Shown: positions 1-11,354 of the stretch, in pieces
Layout of the letters: each line of letters starts with the position of its first letter
How positions within the stretch are numbered: position 1 is the first letter of the stretch
Origin: Ophioderma brevispina
Taxonomy: Eukaryota; Echinodermata; Ophiuroidea; Amphilepidida; Ophiodermatidae
Assembly: GCA_023653785.1 (NCBI GenBank)
Contig: JAMKCH010071878.1
Span: 1 to 64,000 of the forward strand
Direction: 5' to 3'
DNA: 64,000 bases
The notes under the pieces: model-generated
The model's input: only the letters and a program-made list of their open reading frames with translations
Told to the model about the DNA's origin: nothing
Database searches by the model: none
Translations under genes and position numbers: made by a program

Positions 1-860
1 AACGCTTCTTGTGGACATTACTGGACATTCTTGGGGACATTAGGTATCAATCTGTTAAATTGTGTGTAATTGTGTAATTTTGATTTATGTAATGTTTTGG
101 ACATACCAAATTCCTGAACCAATTACAAATCATTAAAATCTGTTGTGTAAAATTTAGATCACTTGTGCACAAGGCTCATTTATTTGTGTTTGAAAGGTAT
201 TTCTGACCTTAGGCGTCCACGAGACGTCATAACAGTATTAACCCAAACAAGTATAGCTTAAGTCCGATATGGCAATATAATAGCACAAACTAACATATAA
301 AATGTTTTCCACGGTAATGGAAATTTATTTTGTATTACAATGTGTTCAATATCCCAGAGTCATCATGTGAACCAAATGCAATTATGATCAGGTTTGAACT
401 TGTTATTTTTAAAGATAGATAATTAATGTTTTCCCCTTCTGGTTACAACATTACCTCATTAGAACATTCATCAGTAAACAGGAGTGTTATGGTTTATATG
501 ACTTAAAGCAAGTTGGTGCATATTCCATACTGATGATTTCCCAGTTTTTCCCGTAAATATCTCCAAGGTTGGGCAACACCAGGACAACGGAGGAATTTAT
601 ATTATAAAGATTTGGAAAGACATAATACATGGTATACATGGTATCAAAACAAAGATGTCGGTAAAATCCACATACAACGAGTTACTGATCTTCATCTAAC
701 CAATGAAATATTATAATAAATATTTTCAAAAATTTGGTCCGAACCTTTAGCCACATTTCAGTTTTTTATCAGCCAACTCAAAAAATTTCCCATTCACATG
801 ATTGGCGAAGTCATCACTTCTCGGAAGGGCACTAGGCTGAGAAAAATAACTTAAATTCTA
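1..860. other. Unassigned AT-rich DNA
   Basis: I see no coding region, RNA gene or recognisable repeat here. The stretch has many stops in every frame and ends where the first 165-bp repeat array begins. Confidence 0.5.
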
Positions 861-867
861 GGTGAAG

Positions 868-1345
868 CTGGAAAAAATTGCAATAGAATTTCTTTCATCG
901 CAATGCATTTCTATATAGTCCCCAGAATGCCATACTAAAAGTCCAGAAAAATCCAAGTGGTGGAAATATGACTAATTTGCATAAATCCAAAATGGCCGCC
1001 AATCCTAAGATTTTTGAAAGTATTTTGTTGTATTACTTATCTAAAATAATATTTTGGCACCTAAAATGCCTACATTTGTTATATTTATGAATATATTATA
1101 TTGTACGTCTCATATAAACACCATTCATGCTTGGCAGAAGTGCATAATTTGCATAAATCCAAAATGGCCGCCAATTCTAAGACTTTTGCACTGATTGTGT
1201 TTTATTGCTTATTATTTTGGCACCTAAAATGCCTAAATTTATTACATTTATGAATTTATCATATTAAAGAGGCACCATACATGCTCGGTAGAATTATACC
1301 TAATTTGCATAAATCTAAAATGGCCGCCAATTTTACAATTTGAGC
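868..1345. repeat. Left array of a ~165-bp repeat (three units)
   Basis: Three tandem, diverged units each carry the motif TTTGCATAAATCC followed by AAAATGGCCGCC, at 974-1003, 1146-1175 and 1312-1341, a spacing of about 170 bp. Between the motifs the units share a second block (ATTTTGGCACCTAAAATGCC, seen at about 1050 and 1210). The outer 135 bp (868-1003) pairs with 4951-5087 in opposite orientation at high identity, so this array is one arm of a long inverted repeat. I see no coding potential. It could be a satellite-like subrepeat inside a larger transposable element. Confidence 0.8.
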
Positions 1346-1724
1346 AAAATGTCAAACTTTGAATCACATCTATTATTGCACTTGACCTAAAAACATTAGA
1401 TTTGCTTTCACTATGACTATCACTGGTTATTTAATTCCTACAGCATCCACCACCTCCGTCTTACACGCCACACCCCCACACCCCACACAACCCACAAACA
1501 CCCCCCCCCCATTATCATCGGACATGCAAACTGCTAATCTATAATTGAATATACAAGTTTACATGTACTATCGTTATGATAAAATTTGTCAATAAATGGA
1601 CTATGTGAAAGTGTTATCCAGGCCCCTTTGGGGATCAATACCAAATCAAAGTTTTTCTCCCACATCACTATCAAGCACATGTCAATGCAAAAATGTTAAC
1701 AAATTGAAAAAAAAATATTTTATT

Positions 1725-2012
1725 TTATAGACAATCCAGGTTTTTCGATCAAAAAATTTGGATTTTTGATTAAACACGGGATATCGTTTTAAAAAGTTAT
1801 CAATCGATAAACCAGGTTTTTTCAGTCGAAAAACTTGGAATTTCGATTGAAAAACCTTCGATATACGTAGTTTTCCATTGAAAAATGATATTAAAAAAAG
1901 CAGGATTCACGCCAAGAGAAGAATCGAACTTTTTTCAATCGAAAAATCAGGATTCTCGGCGATACACCAAGCTTTCATCGAGCATTCAGGTTTATCGATT
2001 AAGAATCATCTT
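1725..2012. repeat. Degenerate CAGGTTTTTCGATT-type repeats
   Basis: At least four loosely spaced copies of a self-complementary block resembling CAGG-TTTTTCGAT-(C/T)-AAAAA occur near 1727, 1813, 1940 and 1986. Each has a TTTTTCGA half and a TCGAAAAA half, so each can form a small hairpin. The units are too diverged for me to fix a period. Nothing here looks coding. Confidence 0.45.
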
Positions 2013-2239
2013 GATCGTCTGAAGGTTCCTCCTTAGGTTTGCAGGAGTTAAGCAAGACAGAATTGGAAGATATTCTACATGCATTGCCAAAAAGGCAACC
2101 GCTAATAAGTCTCATTACATCATTCAGAATGACATCAATCTTGTGTGAATGTACACTGTGACTCCATACTGGTGCGATGTATTCAGCAGTTGATTATGCC
2201 AAGGCAACAGTTGATGCGCGTGAAGTGTCAAAAGAAGCG

Positions 2240-3850
2240 GTCCATTATTCTGCCAAGGTCACTTTGGTGTTGGATTGTGTGACAGTTTTTCTCCATCTAA
2301 AGTGATGTTAATTTCTCTTTTAGCGCAGTGGTTTGTAAAGTGGAAACATAGCCGACAGTCTTGGGTTTGCAGAGTTTCTAGTGCCATCGGTGGAAGAATT
2401 GACTTACAGTGATGAGTGATATGGTCTTTCTGCAACACTGCTTCTAAGGCCTCAAAGGAATCAGCAGGTTTTCCACGTACCATATCGTCTGCGTAGGAAT
2501 ACTGCGATGAAACTCCCTTCGGCTTTCTGAGACATAAGTATTGAAGAGACTGGGTGCCAGGACAGAACCTTGTGGGACACCATTCCGAAGTTTGGGATTT
2601 CTACTGCATTGCCTATTTGATGTCCCCACACCCCAGGACAAAAGATCCGGGATGAGCAATAATGAACTTGACAAGCGTGACATCAGGGAAGATTTTGAGT
2701 AGCTTAAGATAGAGACCTCGATGCCAGACTGTATCATAGGCAGCAGTTAGATCTATAAAGGCTGTCCCAAACTTATGCTTCTTCTGGAAGGCTGTTTCAA
2801 TATCATTGACATGTCTTGCTATCTCATCAGTTGTTGATTTATCTCTTGGAAAGCCAATTTGGGTGAGGGGTAGCTTGTGAGATAGTAGCGAGATGGGTTT
2901 CTAACTCTTGGGCTCGTTAACTGGTTTCTTGGGCTTCAGGATTGCAATGACCTATGAATTCTTCCATCTAGAGGGAATTGCTGATGATCCCATACAAGTA
3001 GAGAGAAAGATTTGGAGCCATCGCACATTTACATTTAAGAAACATTTTATGTCTGGAAAGTCAATGGTTGATTTACTTTAGGGTCTTCTATTAAAGTGGA
3101 GGCAATGGCCCAGCGGGGGTTCAAACTTGCAACCCTGACCAGTGGTTTTGCCACTTTCCATTGTTGACAAGTACTGAGGCGATGTAATTTGCAGAGACAG
3201 GACACTGCTTAACTGGACAGCTATGACCGGTGAGCTTGTTGACGGTGTTCCAGGCCTTGTAGCTTGAGTGGGTAAAGTTGATATTGTATATCTCCCCCTT
3301 CAATCTGGTACGTTTCTTTTGGCAAAGCAAATCCAGTAGCTAGTTGCCTTTTTCTATTCTCTCAGTATCGCAGTCGATATTACACGTCATTTTATACAAC
3401 TTGTCACATTCCTTGTCTCAACAGTGGGTGTAGGGATTCTGCCTCTTGGAATGTTTAGCTGCTTGATGAAGCAAGCATAAGAGCAGAAGTCAGAATATGC
3501 ATTGTTGATCTTAGAAGACTGAAGAAGTCGGGTCTGGCAGCTTGGATGACAGTTCATTATTGAGTTGTTTGAACTTGCCACTTGGGCCAGTTGGCTTTCC
3601 TGAAGTTCGATCTCTTATGGGGATTGTGATCTTGATGTCACTAATAACCAAGATAGGGCAGTGGCCTGATCTGGGGAATCTAGGGAGAATCTCTCTGGAG
3701 CAGCGGGATCGAATTTCCCAGGTGACTGTTGACAGGTCGGGAGAGGTAAACGCCCAATGAGTGCTTGACTAGAAAGTAGGTACAACTTTACTATCAAACA
3801 GCAGTTGGAGGTGGTAGAAAAGTCGTCAGTATAGTCATTCTCCACCAGAA
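2240..3850 (-). mobile_element. Decayed LINE: endonuclease tail and reverse transcriptase fragment
   Basis: Read on the minus strand, from 3850 down to 2240, frame-broken pieces follow the order of a non-LTR retrotransposon polyprotein. First comes a probable endonuclease C-terminus and linker (about 3850-3390). Next is a pre-RT region with the signature NFTHSSYKAWNTV followed by PVSANYIASVL (3330-3150). The RT core follows: GVPQGSVLAP is encoded at about 2560-2586 and the catalytic YADD at 2484-2495. Last is the palm/thumb segment (about 2450-2260). At least four frame changes and several stops separate these parts, so no protein can be made. The order and motifs are known from animal LINEs of the jockey/CR1 group; I cannot place the clade. 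It lies inside the long inverted repeat formed by 868-1345 and 4770-5088. Confidence 0.85.
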
Positions 3851-4050
3851 CATTATATTTTTATAAATATTTAATGTGCAATGCCTACTTTTCAGCCATA
3901 AGGATCTATGCAAATTAAGGCACACGGCTTATCTAAGCCCAGAGATATAAAGTAGAAGTATAATAATATGGAATATGAATTTAAGTCCATCAAAAGTTGT
4001 GTGGCACATGTTCACAAAATTTTGTTTCACAAAGTTTGATCAAATCAAGC

Positions 4051-4244
4051 TATAGTAAATTCAACCCATCGTGTCACCAGAGGAAAAGTTTTGGACAGCG
4101 TCGATTAGTTGGGAGAGGAGGCAGAATATATGACCCGATTCACCTGTTTCAATTTTAATTTCCATCCACTTCACATCCCCTCATTCAAAGCCAATACCTT
4201 CGGAAAAGTACTGAGAGGTGACACGATGGGTTGAATCTACTATA
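4051..4244. mobile_element. 194-bp MITE-like element with ~28-bp inverted ends
   Basis: The left end TATAGTAAATTCAACCCATC and the right end, reverse-complemented, TATAGTAGATTCAACCCATC differ at one position, and the match continues through GTGTCACC. Both ends sit at TATA, which suggests a TA target duplication. No coding capacity is visible. A non-autonomous DNA transposon using a Tc1/mariner-like or similar transposase is the simplest reading. Confidence 0.75.
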
Positions 4245-4278
4245 AAACTGTAGAATTGACAGCCATTTTGGTTTTTAC

Positions 4279-4652
4279 GGCAGTGCGGAAAGTAGTTACA
4301 CACGGCATAGTCTGTCACAGACTGGGAAAGATATTATCTAAATTGGTACTGCGTGAGAAACTAACGCTATCAGTCACCCCATAGAGAATGTGTGTAAATG
4401 AAAAATAATCTCAAATATCTCCGAAAAACGAAGGCGTTCTACGGATATTTTTTCATCAGAGTGTCATAAATTTTGTTCTCCTACAAAAGCATCCCTCAAC
4501 CGAGTCTGAACCTATAGAACCTTTTGAGAAAACTGAACATTTCTATCGGTAATCTCTATCGCAATCTCTATGGGCTCTGACGAGTACCAAACATTCTCCA
4601 ACGGTGCTAGGCTAGCTAATATAATACGCATGCTCGTACTTTCCGCACCGCC
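4279..4652. mobile_element. Candidate ~374-bp inverted-repeat element
   Basis: GGCAGTGCGGAAAGTA at 4279-4294 pairs with its near-perfect reverse complement at 4637-4652 (15 of 16 bases). No clear target duplication is visible and the interior has no supported coding region. It could be a MITE or two chance-related repeats. Confidence 0.45.
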
Positions 4653-4769
4653 ATATTTGGTTTTATACAAGTAAGAAATAACATGTGAAGTATAATACAC
4701 TTATTAAATGTAACATTTTAGCAATTTATGTACTGCAGAGCAATATAGGAGAAGAAAACAGCAAAAAAT

Positions 4770-5088
4770 CATGAAACTCTGAAAAATGGCCGCCATTTTG
4801 AATTTATGCAAACTAGTTATCCTTCCGCCAATCGGGTTATGTATTTCGATATAACGTATGAAGCATAATATACTTATTTAATGTAAAACTATTTGTTTTA
4901 TCGGCTTCAACAGCTATTTAGATCTACAAAATTAATGTGAAAACATAGGAATTGGCGGCCATTTTGGATTTATGCAAATTAGGCGTAGTTCCACCACTTG
5001 GATTTTTTTGGACTTTTAGTATGTCATTCTGTGGACCTTATAGAAATGCATTGTGGTGAAAAAAAAATCTATTGCAATTTTTTCCAGG
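4770..5088. repeat. Right array of the ~165-bp repeat, inverted
   Basis: Two units in the opposite orientation to the 868-1345 array, with the GGCGGCCATTTT-GGATTTATGCAAA motif at 4789-4813 and 4951-4980. The outer segment 4951-5087 matches 868-1003 reverse-complemented almost base for base. The inner unit is more diverged. The array stops within about 10 bp of the palindromic element that begins near 5096. Confidence 0.8.
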
Positions 5089-5334
5089 TCATATCAGTGT
5101 GGTTTGGTATGTCGATGAAACAGTTTCCGTAGGATTTTTGTGCTAAAATTTTCTTGTTGTTTTTCATTCAATAGGGACCAGACTGTCCGAAAATGATGGG
5201 ATGCAAATTTTCGGACTGCTTCCCCCTTCTTCAAGGGGGGAAATGTTACTACAGGGGAAAATTTAAAATCGAGTCAAATGTTAATGTACATTAACATGCT
5301 CGTCTCCTTATAAGGATTAGAAAAAGTATATATA

Positions 5335-5683
5335 CTCCCCGCCTAAAAAATCCGAACGATGTTAAAATGGCCATCAACGTGCTCAAACTTGCTTTCAAAT
5401 GAACGCGCCAAGCCAGCTGGATAAATCTCTCAAACTTCCACATCATGCTTCGTTATCAATGCACAGTGGCGTAGCCAGAGGGGGCAGGGGGGAATCTTGC
5501 CCCCCCCCTCTTGCCCCCCTGAAAAAAAGCTGGCTACGCCACTGTCAATGCATTACGGATACAGGTCAATAAACAAACACATTACGCGAACAACGCTCTT
5601 GGCATTTATTATTATAATTCACCTCATACCTACAATCCCTTTTTAAACAGGTATTTATATCGTTCGATTTTTTAGGCGGTGAG
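5335..5683. mobile_element. TA-flanked MITE inside the foldback element
   Basis: The inverted ends read CTC(C/A)CCGCCTAAAAAATC and continue through GAACGAT. Both ends are flanked by TA (5333-5334 and 5684-5685), as expected for Tc1/mariner-like or related insertion. Removing 349 bp restores continuity with the uninterrupted right arm of the host palindrome. The interior is non-coding and holds a second insertion at 5464-5544; without it the element is about 260 bp. Confidence 0.85.
5464..5544. mobile_element. 81-bp hAT-like MITE with perfect 8-bp target duplication
   Basis: The perfect 15-bp inverted ends are CAGTGGCGTAGCCAG and CTGGCTACGCCACTG. The flanking sequence TCAATGCA occurs at 5456-5463 and again at 5545-5552, an exact 8-bp target duplication of the kind made by hAT transposases. 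The interior is G/C-homopolymer-rich. Related ends occur at 15961-16186 and 34802-35244. This is the youngest of the three nested insertions. Confidence 0.92.
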
Positions 5684-6289
5684 TATTTTGCCTAGGTTCC
5701 GACCTTTATTAAAGCGCTAATAGCGACCCATAATGGTTTTCATGATAAGTTTTTTGTATTGTCTCACAGGATCCAAAAATATATTATTTTACAGTGTGTG
5801 ATGTTTGGTTGGCTAATTACAAAGCAAAATGTTGCAAGGGTCTACATGGTCTATGGGGGTCACCAAAACTTTGCATGGATGTCGCAATGGTGATATCACC
5901 AAATCAGTTAAAATGCACTTTCTGTTTCAGTATGACACAAGGAATCATTTGACACCACTTTCAATAACATCGAACCATTTACCCCCAGGGTGACCTTGAA
6001 CCATTATGGGGCTATACCGCTTTACCTAAAGGTTGGAACCTAGGTAAATAATACTTTTTCTTATCCTTATGAGGAGACGAACGCGTTAGTGTACATTAAA
6101 ACACAATTTGACTCGATTTTAACATTTTCCCTGTACTAACATTTCCCCCCTTGAAGAAGGGGGCATCAGTCCGAAAATTTGCACCCCCGTCATTTTCTGA
6201 CAGTTTAGGCCCTATTGAAACCCAAACAGCAACAAAATCAAATTTAGTTTAAAAATCATACGGGAATACACACCAAACCACACTATTAT

Positions 6290-7000
6290 CATGCTGAATT
6301 AAGCATCTGTAATACAGTGGATAATTCCAGGATTCTTAATTTCTTGAGTTACTCTATAATGGCAAAAAATGCTAGCACCAGTGTTCGAAATTTAAAAAAG
6401 AGCAGGATTATTGGAATGTTGGGTTATATCACAACATGAAGTGAGTAGGAAAACAAAACGCTATACAAAGACTGTAGAATGTTGTGGATCCGCTTTCTTC
6501 AGACAAGGAAGTGTGAACCGGTGAAAGTCTCTGGATGGCCCCGTAAAACATGATCGTGTCCTCACTATTTTGCTAAATGGGACTGATTTACTCCTGTTAA
6601 GAGATACAGGCAATTATGACAAAACACAATAATCACTCAAATTTATTATCAACAGTTAATCGTTGTCTGATGAAGCGGTGTTTGCCGTGCGGTGGTGGTT
6701 TTGGTGGTGGGGACGGGCGACTTTAACCGGAAGTATTATCTTTATGATATACGAGTATCTTGACCTCTAATGAGTATGAAACCCAAGTCTGCGCGAAAAC
6801 AAGACTGTAAAATATTGGTAAGGTGTACACCTATAGAAAGCATGTTGTCAAAAACATGGTAATTTTTCCCTATGTTCATTGACGACTTATAGCTTCACAC
6901 TTGAAGAGAAAATGATCTTCACTTTTTATCCAATGACTCGACGCCTCACATTGTGATTAAAGCCACAAGTGATGGAGCCCTCGTTGAAGCGAGATCGGAA
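6290..7000. other. Unassigned DNA
   Basis: No coding region or clear repeat. A short GT-rich patch lies near 6670-6715. The LINE fragment starts just downstream. Confidence 0.45.
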
Positions 7001-7740
7001 AAGCATGGTGATGTGTTCAATTTAATGTAAGCAAAGCCAAAGAGATCAGCCAGAAAGAGAGACCAGATCCACCCTTCATTCTACTTCATGAACTACGAAC
7101 AGAAGCCTTCATGGTGTCCCAATTACCAACACATTGCCATAGACACAGCACATCTTAGGAATTGCCAAGAAAAAAGCCAAGCGCCTGTACATCCTAGGTC
7201 GAGCCAAGCATCTCCTGTATAACATCAAACACACATTACCATCTACAAGGCTTACACCCACACTCTTATGGAATACGCCTTTCACATCCGGAATGGTTCA
7301 GGCATCACATCACTGAAGTTACTTGATAGATTGCATAAGAAGGCACTTCGTCTTCTCAGGATTAATGAACCTCGAAAAGCTGGCATTGTTCCTTTGGGGC
7401 ACAGAAGATATGCCACTTCTCTGTGTGGATGTGGGTTCTACTGGCACTTTATTTCTGCAGCCACTTATTGAGCTTTGCACCATCATCCCGATGAAATCAA
7501 CCATATCAATGAGTACGAGTCTATGATATTCATGTAAAAGACACATTTGTTGATTAAAGTCACGGCAAACTTAAAGTTAGCCTACAAATACCAGGATGTC
7601 TTTAGCCTCTTGTTAAGGTCTCTATCTGTTTTGGGTATGTTATTTTATATGTAAAATATATCTCTATTCTTGCAATGGCCTAGACTATCATTTGAAGAAA
7701 TTTGTGTGCCGCTTTAATGTAAATTAGATGTAGGTTGAAT
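7000..7740 (+). mobile_element. LINE 3' end: RT C-terminal fragment plus 3' region
   Basis: The plus-strand translation at about 7240-7530 gives the order seen at the C-terminus of CR1/L2-like LINE reverse transcriptases. A segment resembling 'YKAYTHTLMEYAFHIRNG' is followed by 'LDRLHKKALRLLRINE' and then an 'HRRYATSL' block. Frames change at least twice and stops interrupt the reading. The downstream part (7540-7740) recurs reverse-complemented at 47695-47810 and about 42640-42760, which supports a repeated 3' region. Confidence 0.7.
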
Positions 7741-7857
7741 ATTTTAATGAAATCAAATATTTTGTTGCTGATTTTACTGATATGCAGTATAACTTAATAT
7801 GCAGTATAACTTGCAATATAACTGAAAAAAATTCCATTCTGGAAAAAAATTCCCAGA

Positions 7858-7979
7858 ATGGCCCATCCATGGGGAATTTTCGTTACAGCACATTTTAAGA
7901 GAATGTTAGAACGAAAAAAGGTCCACTTATGTGGTTTAAACCCTGGTCTAAAGTTAGTCTTCCTTTCAGAATACCAGCC
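7858..7979 (+). mobile_element. Truncated copy of the 10864-11138 inverted-repeat element
   Basis: This matches the right half of the element at 10864-11138, including GGTTTAAACCC-GGTCTAAAGTTA and the terminal TTTCAGAATACCAGCC. The left inverted end is missing, so it is a 5'-truncated copy. Confidence 0.7.
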
Positions 7980-7984
7980 ATAAA

Positions 7985-10860
7985 ATCTTATTTTTATTTT
8001 TAATTTGTATTTTGTCGTGTGTTGATGTTAAGTAGGTTCCTGCCGTCAGACCAAGGGCCAGCTTCAGCAGGCAGGAAAATCGCCTTCTGAATGATATTAT
8101 GTCAGCAGCTTCTAAATGAAGGCTTTTGTTATTTATGTCCAGATATACAATTGCATAAAATTTCTAGCTAATAAATTCGCACACAGAGAGGAAAGAGTAT
8201 GGCCCCGATTTATCTAAATAACGAACTTTACTGTTCGGATTGTAAATTACACCAGCCACTGTTATAGTCCGTTTAGTAACGTGAATCCTAATCACACGTG
8301 CCTAACGTGCATTGTATATTTTTAATGTGTGATGTAAGAGTACGAAACGACATCAAAGTGTCAAATGTTTGGCAAAATCTTTTTTTTTTCGGGCCAAGCT
8401 AGTATAATTCACTCTAAATATGTATGTTTTTGATTGTTTTTTACATTGTTAAAAAATTTTGTTTATACATTTTACTCTCTATGTCCGATGAAATAGGGAC
8501 CCCTTAAGGCCATTTCACCTTAACAGACAAACAAAATCAACCTAATTTCTTACTGTTGCAGTAAACTTTGCAGCTTGCAGCTATCGAAAAACAAAATTAG
8601 TTGTACTAATCATGTGAAATCATGTTTAATACTGTAAAAAGTAATCTAATATAACACATGTACCTGGTAAAAAAAAAATTGACGGATTCACGGAGTCCTT
8701 ATTAATGTTTTATGCACAATCTTGGAAATCTATGAGTTGTTCAGAGCTGTCAGCAGGACACAACCTTTGGCTGACTGATAATTACATCGCTAAGCACACT
8801 TATAACCACTGTCAGTCAACTAACCTGGCAGGAAATAGCTCATGGTATAACGATACAACAATCACGAACGCTTATCTGACAGAAATTCAAAAATTATAGT
8901 CACATTAACTTAAAAATAATACCACACTACTCAAAAATATTGCAACATGCTGACAATTATTATATGCGATTCACAAATTCATTTAACTTGTACCAAAGTT
9001 CTTTGGCTATACCTAAATAATTAAAGTTGTGTTTTTCAAAGTTGTTTTTCAGAATCAAGATTCATAACTGAACGATGCCAATCCGGAAGGAATACCGGAA
9101 CCCAAGTTTGGCTTTCAAAATAGCGCGCAAAATTTATGTACGGTTTTGGTAGGGTCTACTCTACATGTTACGGTAGAAAATCGGAGTGGTTGTATTGATC
9201 GCAAATGCCGTGAGCTGGAGACGAAGTCTTCAAAAACAGAAATCTTTAAAAATTATAACAGATCCTAAATGCATTGAATGATAGTATTTGCTCTATCAAA
9301 TCACTGGTTGGCACAACCACTGATTTAATCATAAATGGATAAGCAATTCACTTCCCAATGGTCCGAAGACGTCCCTTATGTGACGCGGCGGCCGACGATT
9401 GACGTTATCTCATTTCTGTTTTCCCTGTTTGAATAAATAACAAGTATGATCAAAAATAAGTGACCCTGAACTGTTACGTTTTGGGTCCTACCAGATTAAT
9501 AGACTAACAAAACATGAGATTGATATCTGAACAATGTTTTAATACAATCAAACATCCTAAGAATGCTAATAACTTAACAAACAGCCCATACTGATCTCAG
9601 CTCTAACCATCGGTGGTTTGCTTGCCGCCTAACCCCCGCAGCCGCGCGCAATGGCTGTATCCTGCTTAAAACTAACACGCGATCCTATCTGCTCATTCAG
9701 TCCACGTTAAGGGTATTAGCGGCTGACTATTGTTTCAGTTATTTTTTTTTGGTAACATTATGGACCCATCTTTTCACATTCATGCGGGACATTGAATATT
9801 AATATTAAAGACATATCAGATGTTGAATCTAAAAAGAATTTTTATTATGGGAATAAACAGCCAATTTTTGGAAAAAAATAAATTTGATGACGTCACGCAT
9901 TGATTGGTTTAATTATTTTTGCTTCGGGACTCCCCCGGGTTACCCATTCGGTAAAAATGACGTACGTATCCCTACATGTGAAAAAAGCACCGATTATCGT
10001 CGTCTCGTACGGCCGGTTTTTGAATCAGTAGGGAAAAGGAAATTTTGTCTGTTTAGACATAATACACGTTTGTCCTTTTGGAAAAATACTAGCACTTTGG
10101 GCAGAGAGGGTCATGTACAGATCCTGATTTAACATAGTCGGATTTTATATATCGGCGGGTCGCCCCGAAGAGCAAACTGATATCTGATACCTGACACGTG
10201 GACCTTGTCCCTGACACGTGGACAGCAAACTATTCATCTCGTTAACCTGTTATAATACAATACTGGCAAAGCAGCAACATTCTTTAGCTCTGTTGTCAAA
10301 GCGTAATCGATCAAGATGTTAGACTATACACCCGTTCTGTACAGGGAGGTAGGACACGATCTGCTCGATTTGGGCTTGGGGATTTCCCCTTTACTTTGTG
10401 AAACTGCACATGCATTTACTATGCAGTCTCGGTCCCAGTACATTAAAAATCAATCTCAGAAAAAAAACAATTAAACCTTTGTTCAAAGATCTTAGTAATT
10501 CATGATACATAAGAAAAAAAATATGAAGTTTCACATCATATGCTTCTGTTAAATTACTGTGCATACTCAAAACTCCAGAAACTTCCCCTGCAAAAGTAAT
10601 CCTATCAAACCTAATACCCTGAACATACGCGCCATGGCTACAGAGCTAATGCGCTCGTAGCCATGCGCACCGATACACTCTAATATCACAAACATCCCTA
10701 TTATAATTATATACACCCCAAAACCATTGCACTGACCTTGTTTTTTTTTATAACTGAGATCCATGAAAGAGTTAGAACACCCTGAGAGTGCAATAATTTA
10801 TATCTATATGTTTATGTTGTTTTACAATAAAAGTATTTTTTTTGTGTTTTCAATAAAGAT
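7985..10860. other. Unassigned DNA, with a CpG-rich patch near 9590-9720
   Basis: I see no gene-like reading frame beyond short random ones and no clear inverted or tandem repeat. CpG dinucleotides are denser than in the surroundings around 9350-9420 and 9590-9720. A nearly exact 18-bp tandem pair sits just before, at about 7790-7812. Confidence 0.4.
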
Positions 10861-10863
10861 TAA

Positions 10864-11138
10864 GGCGGTATTCTAAAGGGAGTCTTACTTTATACCTGGG
10901 GCTAAATCAGGGTTATCCTACATGAGCGGACGCGTTTTTTACTTTCAACATACTCTAAAAGGTCCTGTAACGGTGAGAAAATTCCTCGTGGATGGCTGCA
11001 AGTGGCCCATTCATGAGAATTTTGCTCACCCGTTGCATTCACTTTTACAGTATTTTGAAAGAAAAAAGATTCCACTGGATGTAGGACTACCTGGTTTAAA
11101 CCCAGGTCTAAAGTTATCTCCCTTTCAGAATACCAGCC
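10864..11138. mobile_element. ~275-bp element with ~55-bp imperfect inverted ends
   Basis: The left end GGCGGTATTCTAAAGGGAG pairs with the right end, reverse-complemented GGCTGGTATTCTGAAAGGGAG with one-base indels. The pairing extends inward past CCTGGG-CTAAA to TCCTACAT. The ~160-bp interior is non-coding. A right-half copy lies at 7858-7979. No perfect target duplication is evident. It is interpreted as a non-autonomous DNA transposon; the transposase source is unknown. Confidence 0.8.
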
Positions 11139-11354
11139 TCATGTTTTAAATGAAACCGATTTCGCAAAGGATGCAAATCATTATATTTGTTGTACTCCAC
11201 AAGATTCTAATTTCTCGATTCGTCAGTGCAGCAAGTCGTTATGTATATTTCCCATATGTTTATGGCCAAAGAAACAGTTGTATTTCCTTAATTCAGTAAT
11301 GAAAGCATTTTTTTGCACAAATGAAGAATAACATTTGCATACATTATGATTAGT

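Larger units (their letters stand above)
5096..6284. mobile_element. Palindromic (foldback) element with ~240-280-bp arms
   Basis: The left arm 5096-5332, continuing at 5686-5740, is complementary to the right arm 6284 back to about 5990. Shared blocks include GTGTGGTTTGGT at the outer ends, the run GCAAATTTTCGGACTG, and AAATCGAGTCAAAT. The central loop of about 250 bp (5741-5990) is unpaired apart from a GGGTCACC/GGTGACC pair. There is no coding region, so this is a non-autonomous foldback element or a head-to-head pair of one repeat. The left arm is interrupted by a later MITE insertion at 5335-5683; the intact right arm proves that this was an insertion. Confidence 0.8.
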
